From assembly GCA_963727415.1 (NCBI GenBank), contig CAVSGF010000003.1:310001-374000 (forward strand): 64,000 bases of DNA. The letters are read 5' to 3'. The DNA is from DASQPR01 sp963727415 (lineage in GTDB: Bacteria > Actinomycetota > Actinomycetes > Mycobacteriales > Micromonosporaceae). A program made the translations under genes and the position numbers. Of this stretch, positions 60,290-64,000 are shown piece after piece; position 1 is the stretch's first letter, and each line of letters starts with the position of its first letter. The notes under the pieces are model-generated. The model was not told the DNA's origin, did not search any database, and was given only the letters and a program-made list of their open reading frames with translations.

Positions 60290-60455
60290 TTGTTCCGCCT
60301 GCTCTACCTGATCTTGGTTCGCGCCTTCGGCTGGCCCGCACTGCTGACCCGCGACGATCAGGCCGGTCGCTGAAATCCTGGTCGTGAGGCAGAAGATCGC
60401 GTTGCTGCGCCGGGCGGATCCGAGACCGACGCGTTCGCAATCGCGGGACGCTAGC
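60290..60455 (+). pseudogene. Second transposase N-terminal remnant (IS481/IS3-like)
   Basis: Reads VLFRLLYLILVRAFGWPALL then TRDDQ, and in the next frame VAEILVVRQKIALLRRADPR. It has the same order as the family (LFRLLYLxLVRxFGWLALLAR...EILVLRHEIAVLRR). It is the counterpart of the remnant at 59477-59775, in the same direction. Confidence 0.6.
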
Positions 60456-60751
60456 CCCGGTCAGGACGCACGCTGGAAAGCCGTCCGCATGGGCGAAGGG
60501 GAACGAGGGGCCGAACGCTGAAGACCGGGCACCGTCACACTCCGCCGGTCACGCCTGCGAACGGGTACGCCCGGTGGCCGCCGGGACAGTGGGGACCATC
60601 CTGCGACGGAGGCCTTGAGCCCCCGCACGCCATGATCACGTTTCCGCACATGTCGCTGACCGCTCGTCGCTCTGCGTTACGGTGGTGGGCTCGGCCTGGG
60701 CTCGGACCTGCCGAGTGGAGGACGTTTGGACCGATGTGTCATCATGCGGCA

Positions 60752-61213
60752 ATGCTACGGACGGACACAGCCTCCCGGGTGATCTCGGCTTCTCCCGACC
60801 GCGTCTTTGCCGCACTCGTCGACCCGGACGCCCTCGTCACATGGCTTCCGCCTACTGGGATGAGCGGCAGGTTCGAACGGTTCGATGCCCGGCCGGGTGG
60901 GTCGTACCGAATGGTCCTTACCTACGCGGATACCTCGACCGCATCGGGTAAGGCCACCGCCGACTCCGACATCGTCGAAGCTCGCTTCGTCGAGATCATC
61001 CCCGGTGTACGAGTGGTGCACGCCGTCGACTTCGACGCCGACGATCCCGACTATGCGGGCACCATGACAATGACCTGGACGGTGACCGCAACCGAGGACG
61101 GGACGCGCGTGGACTTCCGAGCCGACGACGTTCCCGTTGGCATCTCCGCGGAAGATCACGCGGCCGGGCTCGCGTCCTCGCTGGCAAACCTCGCCGCCTA
61201 CGTCGAACGGTAG
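60752..61213 (+). CDS. SRPBCC/AHSA1-like domain protein
   Basis: 153 aa from ATG 60752 (MLRTDTASRVISASPDRVFA); ATG 60734 is also possible. A single START/AHSA1-like domain: VFAALVDPDALVTWLPPTGM, GGSYRMVLTYAD, VEARFVEIIPGVRVVHAVDF, TMTMTWTVTATEDGTRVDFR and a final long helix (GLASSLANLAAYVE). Such small helix-grip proteins bind hydrophobic ligands or assist other proteins. No partner gene is adjacent. Confidence 0.82.
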   Translation: MLRTDTASRVISASPDRVFAALVDPDALVTWLPPTGMSGRFERFDARPGGSYRMVLTYADTSTASGKATADSDIVEARFVEIIPGVRVVHAVDFDADDPDYAGTMTMTWTVTATEDGTRVDFRADDVPVGISAEDHAAGLASSLANLAAYVER

Positions 61214-61304
61214 CCACGTTACGAGACGGGGAGGCGATGGCCGCGTTCGATGGCATCCCGCCCGGCCGCGTCGGGGACCAGGTCACCGTCGGCCCCGCCG
61301 TCTC

Positions 61305-61870
61305 GATCCGCCGTAGGTGGACTCGATGGTCATGCGGCTGTTGTGGTGGCTGGTTTCGGCCGCGGCTATGTGGCGTCGGCGCCAGAGTGACCAGCCGATT
61401 GCGGTGTGCGGGTCGGTGGTGGTGGTGCCGGTTAGCGAGGCCAGTATTCGTCGGGTTTCTGGGACGGTCAGCTGGCCAGCCCGGGTGGCGGTGGTGGCTG
61501 AGCCGCCGTGATCGCGACGACGACGGTCAGGGCGGCCATGGCAAGGACGGAGAACCGGTGCTAAGCGGTCCAGGTGCGGCATTGGTAGTGGTCGAGGCCG
61601 ACCTGCCCCTGCCGATCTGGAATGTTTCCTCGACGGCCCACTGGGCGCGGGCGGCGCGGACCAGTGTGGACAGCGCGCCAGGGCAGGCGTCCCGTAAAGG
61701 TAGAAGGCGAGTTGGCCGGCGCGGTTGCGCCGGATCAGCAGTCTGTGGGCGCCGACGCCGTCGCCGTCGATGTGCACGAACGCCCAGTCGTAGAACCGAG
61801 GCCCTTGGAGCCGCGGCCGCAGCTGTAACGCTGCCACGCCAGACGGGACAGGTTCGCTTCGGTGACGTCT
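61305..61870 (-). pseudogene. IS701-like transposase C-terminal half, decayed
   Basis: Pieces in different minus frames: GPRFYDWAFVHIDGDGVGAH then RLLIRRNRAGQLAFYL, WAVEETFQIGRG (the family EECFQTAK region with the catalytic Glu), and at the end QLTVPETRRILASLTG then IGWSLWRRRHIAAAETSHHN. These follow IS701-type transposases (RLYDWA, WRRRHQxRAxxSHY). Multiple indels. Confidence 0.6.
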
Positions 61871-61972
61871 TCCTCTTTCTTCCCAATCCCCGATCGAGGG
61901 GCGGCTGACGGGGTCGTTCTCGGTAGATCGATACCTTGAGATGAGAAACGTGCTTTTGATTAGCTTGTCCCC

Positions 61973-63802
61973 ATGTCTTCCTACGTCGCCTTTCGGCCGC
62001 CGGTACGTATTCAGACAACGCTTGCGCTCTCGCCAGATGGGTCGATGGTCGCGTTCGCCGATGACCGGTCTGGTCAGTTCAACCTTGCGGTCGCGGCCGT
62101 TTCCGACGGGGAACCCAGGCATTTGACATCGCTGTCTGATCGGACCGTTCGCCACGTCACCTGGAATCCGGACGGCACGTCCTTGATGTTTGTGGCCGAC
62201 CGGCACGGAGACGAGAACTCCCAGCTGTATCTGGTCCAGCTGGCCTCCGGCGAGACGACGCAGCTGACCGAAGCGGACGACGTGCAGCACGTGCAGGCAC
62301 GAGGTCGATCGTTCTCGCCAGACGGGCGCCGCCTTGCGTACGCCGCCAATGACCGCGATCGACACGCTCAGGACGTGTTGGTTCAGGATCTTGACTCGCA
62401 CGAGGTCACGCGGGTTTTCGCGCCAGGCGGCCGGGTGTGGGCTGGCCACTGGTCACCCGATGGCAGTCAGTTGAGCATGGTGGAGTGGGCAGATCAAAAC
62501 ATCGACCACGTTGTGCACCTGGCCAATCTGGAGACCGGCGAAGTCAGGCGCCTCACCGTCGATGCCGGCCCGACCGTCTACCGCCTGGGACCTTGGCTTC
62601 CGGACGGTAGCGGATTTGCCGTGATCACCAACCGGGGTCGTGAGTTCGACGCGCTGGCGATTCTCGATGCGAACTCTGGTGAGTTGTCCTGGATCGACGC
62701 GCCCGACTGGGACGTGGAAGCGATCGACGGCTCTGCCAACCTGAGCACGCTCGCCTGGTTGATCAACGCCGATGGCGCGACCGAGCTGAGTGTCCGCGAC
62801 ATCGCATCCGGACAGACTCGCAGGATGAGAAATCTGCCGCTCGGTGTGGCGACGAACCTATCAGTCGCTCACGACGGCCGTACGCTGGTGATGCTGATGT
62901 CGACAGCGAGCATGCCGACGAACATCTTGCAGGTGCAGTTAGCTGACGGCGCCGTGCGCTGGATCACCAGCTTCATCGCGCCGGCCCAATCCGAGCATCG
63001 GTTCGTCGATCCGGAACTCTGTCACTATCCGACCCGGTCCGGAGCGGAGATCCCCGCTTACGTCTACCGCCCCAACGGCTCCAGCGGCCGAGTGGGAGTG
63101 GTCATATCGATTCACGGCGGCCCAACCGCACAAGAACGTCCCGCTTACCTCTACAACGGCATGTATCAGTACATCCTGAGCAACGGTGTCGGGCTGTTCT
63201 GTCCGAACATCCACGGCTCGGGTGGCTACGGGGCGAGCTACATGCGCAGCATCTACCAAGACTGGGGCGGAGTCGATCTGCACGACCTCGACGACGCCGT
63301 GGGCTATCTCCTTGATCAGCCATGGGTCGACCCCTCCCGGATCGGCCTGTTCGGCGGATCGTACGGAGGATTTGTGGTGCTGTCGTGCATCAGCCGTCTG
63401 GTCCGTCGGCGGTTTGCAGCCGCGTGTGTCTGGTTCGGGCCAAGCAACCTGGTCACCCTGGCGACCGAATGCCCGCCGACGTGGCGGTCCTCCGTCGACC
63501 GCATTCTCGGAAATCCAGAACGCGACTACGACTTTCTGATGTCACGGTCCCCGGTGACCTACTGCGACGATATCGCGACACCGCTACAAATCTTGCAGGG
63601 CGCCACTGATCCCCGTGTGCCACAGAACGAGAGCGAGCAGATCGTAGAGCGCCTACGAGACCGCCGAGTTGAAGTTGACTACCACCTGTTCCCGGACGAG
63701 GGCCACGGCTTCATGAAGACCGCGAACGAAGTTGCGGCCCGCAGCCTGACGGCGGACTTTCTCATCAGCCGACTGGCGGATCAGCGTCCCGGAACCACCT
63801 GA
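61973..63802 (+). CDS. S9 family prolyl oligopeptidase
   Basis: 609 aa from ATG 61973. Residues about 15-340 are a beta-propeller with TolB/WD40-like repeats (LALSPDGSMVAFADDRSGQF, VTWNPDGTSLMFVADRHGDE, RSFSPDGRRLAYAANDRDRH, HWSPDGSQLSMVEW). The C-terminal alpha/beta-hydrolase domain has the oxyanion segment ISIHGGPTAQE, nucleophile Ser463 in GLFGGSYGGF, Asp546 in GATDPRVP and His578 in DEGHGF. No signal peptide, so cytoplasmic cleavage of small peptides is expected. Stands alone. Confidence 0.9.
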   Translation: MSSYVAFRPPVRIQTTLALSPDGSMVAFADDRSGQFNLAVAAVSDGEPRHLTSLSDRTVRHVTWNPDGTSLMFVADRHGDENSQLYLVQLASGETTQLTEADDVQHVQARGRSFSPDGRRLAYAANDRDRHAQDVLVQDLDSHEVTRVFAPGGRVWAGHWSPDGSQLSMVEWADQNIDHVVHLANLETGEVRRLTVDAGPTVYRLGPWLPDGSGFAVITNRGREFDALAILDANSGELSWIDAPDWDVEAIDGSANLSTLAWLINADGATELSVRDIASGQTRRMRNLPLGVATNLSVAHDGRTLVMLMSTASMPTNILQVQLADGAVRWITSFIAPAQSEHRFVDPELCHYPTRSGAEIPAYVYRPNGSSGRVGVVISIHGGPTAQERPAYLYNGMYQYILSNGVGLFCPNIHGSGGYGASYMRSIYQDWGGVDLHDLDDAVGYLLDQPWVDPSRIGLFGGSYGGFVVLSCISRLVRRRFAAACVWFGPSNLVTLATECPPTWRSSVDRILGNPERDYDFLMSRSPVTYCDDIATPLQILQGATDPRVPQNESEQIVERLRDRRVEVDYHLFPDEGHGFMKTANEVAARSLTADFLISRLADQRPGTT

Positions 63803-63927
63803 CGCGTACGCAAGGTCGCTACCCCGTCGGCAAGACCTAGGACGTGTCCGAGAAGCCGGCCATGCTGCCTGGGTACGGGACGCGATGGCTGACCAACGCC
63901 GACCTGAGCTCGTGAACCCCGGTTACC

Positions 63928-63954
63928 CGTCGGCCGTATGACGAGCGGCCGACG
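63928..63954 (+). terminator. Hairpin downstream of the S9 peptidase
   Basis: CGTCGGCCG (63928-63936) and CGGCCGACG (63946-63954), perfect 9-bp stem, 9-nt loop, followed by TTTCGC. It is 126 bp past the stop, so assignment to this gene is uncertain. Confidence 0.45.
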
Positions 63955-64000
63955 TTTCGCGAGTGGGGTATGGTCCTGGTGTGCTGCCGGTCGAGGTGGA

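Noticed and set aside
49430..61970. Possibility of a defence island or integrative element in the IS-rich region
   Set aside because: No restriction, toxin-antitoxin, CBASS, integrase or conjugation gene was recognised. The contents are remnants plus a few unrelated housekeeping-type genes.
63981..64000. GTG-started frame at the right edge
   Set aside because: Only seven codons are visible; cannot be assessed.

Overview
The window is high-GC DNA with GTG and TTG starts, many single-domain regulators (MarR, TetR, HxlR, ArsR, CGNR, GlxA/AraC), an ECF42-type sigma factor, large secreted hydrolases and IS5/IS4/IS701-type insertion sequences. This points to the chromosome of a soil actinobacterium with a large genome (Streptomyces/Micromonospora-like breadth). 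I cannot name the genus. No rRNA, tRNA, CRISPR array, phage or replication origin is visible.

Layout. 1-3 kb: an OpuC/ProU-type quaternary-amine ABC transporter, cut by the left edge, diverges from a MarR regulator. 3-10.5 kb: a broken NylB-like hydrolase, an ECF42 sigma/YciI pair, a CGNR regulator with an EamA exporter, a nitronate monooxygenase, and a QorB-like reductase with its HxlR regulator. 11-21.5 kb: a DHA2 exporter, a secreted BNR-repeat protein, a coupled radical SAM/HemG pair, a GH10 xylanase, a GNAT enzyme and a chloramphenicol phosphotransferase. 21.7-29.3 kb: a secreted lamin-tail/EEP nuclease, a MhuD-like haem monooxygenase, a VOC protein, and a very large S53 (sedolisin) protease that lies behind a perfect 40-bp palindrome and seems to start at an ATC codon. 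29.4-34 kb: an extracytoplasmic flavin/ferric-reductase pair facing an OmpR-type two-component system, with a direct-repeat operator between them. 34-42 kb: S51 peptidase, MFS exporter plus ArsR-type regulator, MMPL exporter, and a NarL-type two-component system.

42-45.4 kb: a lipoprotein gene is split by two nested insertion sequences, and its original 3' end can be rebuilt exactly from the target duplications. 45.6-49.4 kb: TetR/SDR, an ABM-domain protein and a GlxA-type regulator whose decayed partial copy lies 10 kb upstream. 49.5-61.9 kb is an insertion-sequence graveyard (remnants of IS481/IS3-like, IS1182-like, IS5 and IS701-like elements, plus fragments of ordinary genes). Complete genes of interest survive in it: a GNAT-AAA+ fusion, a hemerythrin-nitroreductase fusion and a PH-domain membrane protein. 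The right end holds an SRPBCC protein and an S9 prolyl oligopeptidase.

Several otherwise intact genes are broken by one base (SDR 46.7 kb, amidohydrolase 56.6 kb, GNAT 58.9 kb, small gene 50.2 kb). This is either recent decay or sequencing error in G/C-rich runs. No single new defence or biosynthetic system is evident. The most interesting signals are the palindrome-controlled S53 protease, the nested insertion, the hemerythrin-nitroreductase fusion and the flavin-based redox/two-component module.
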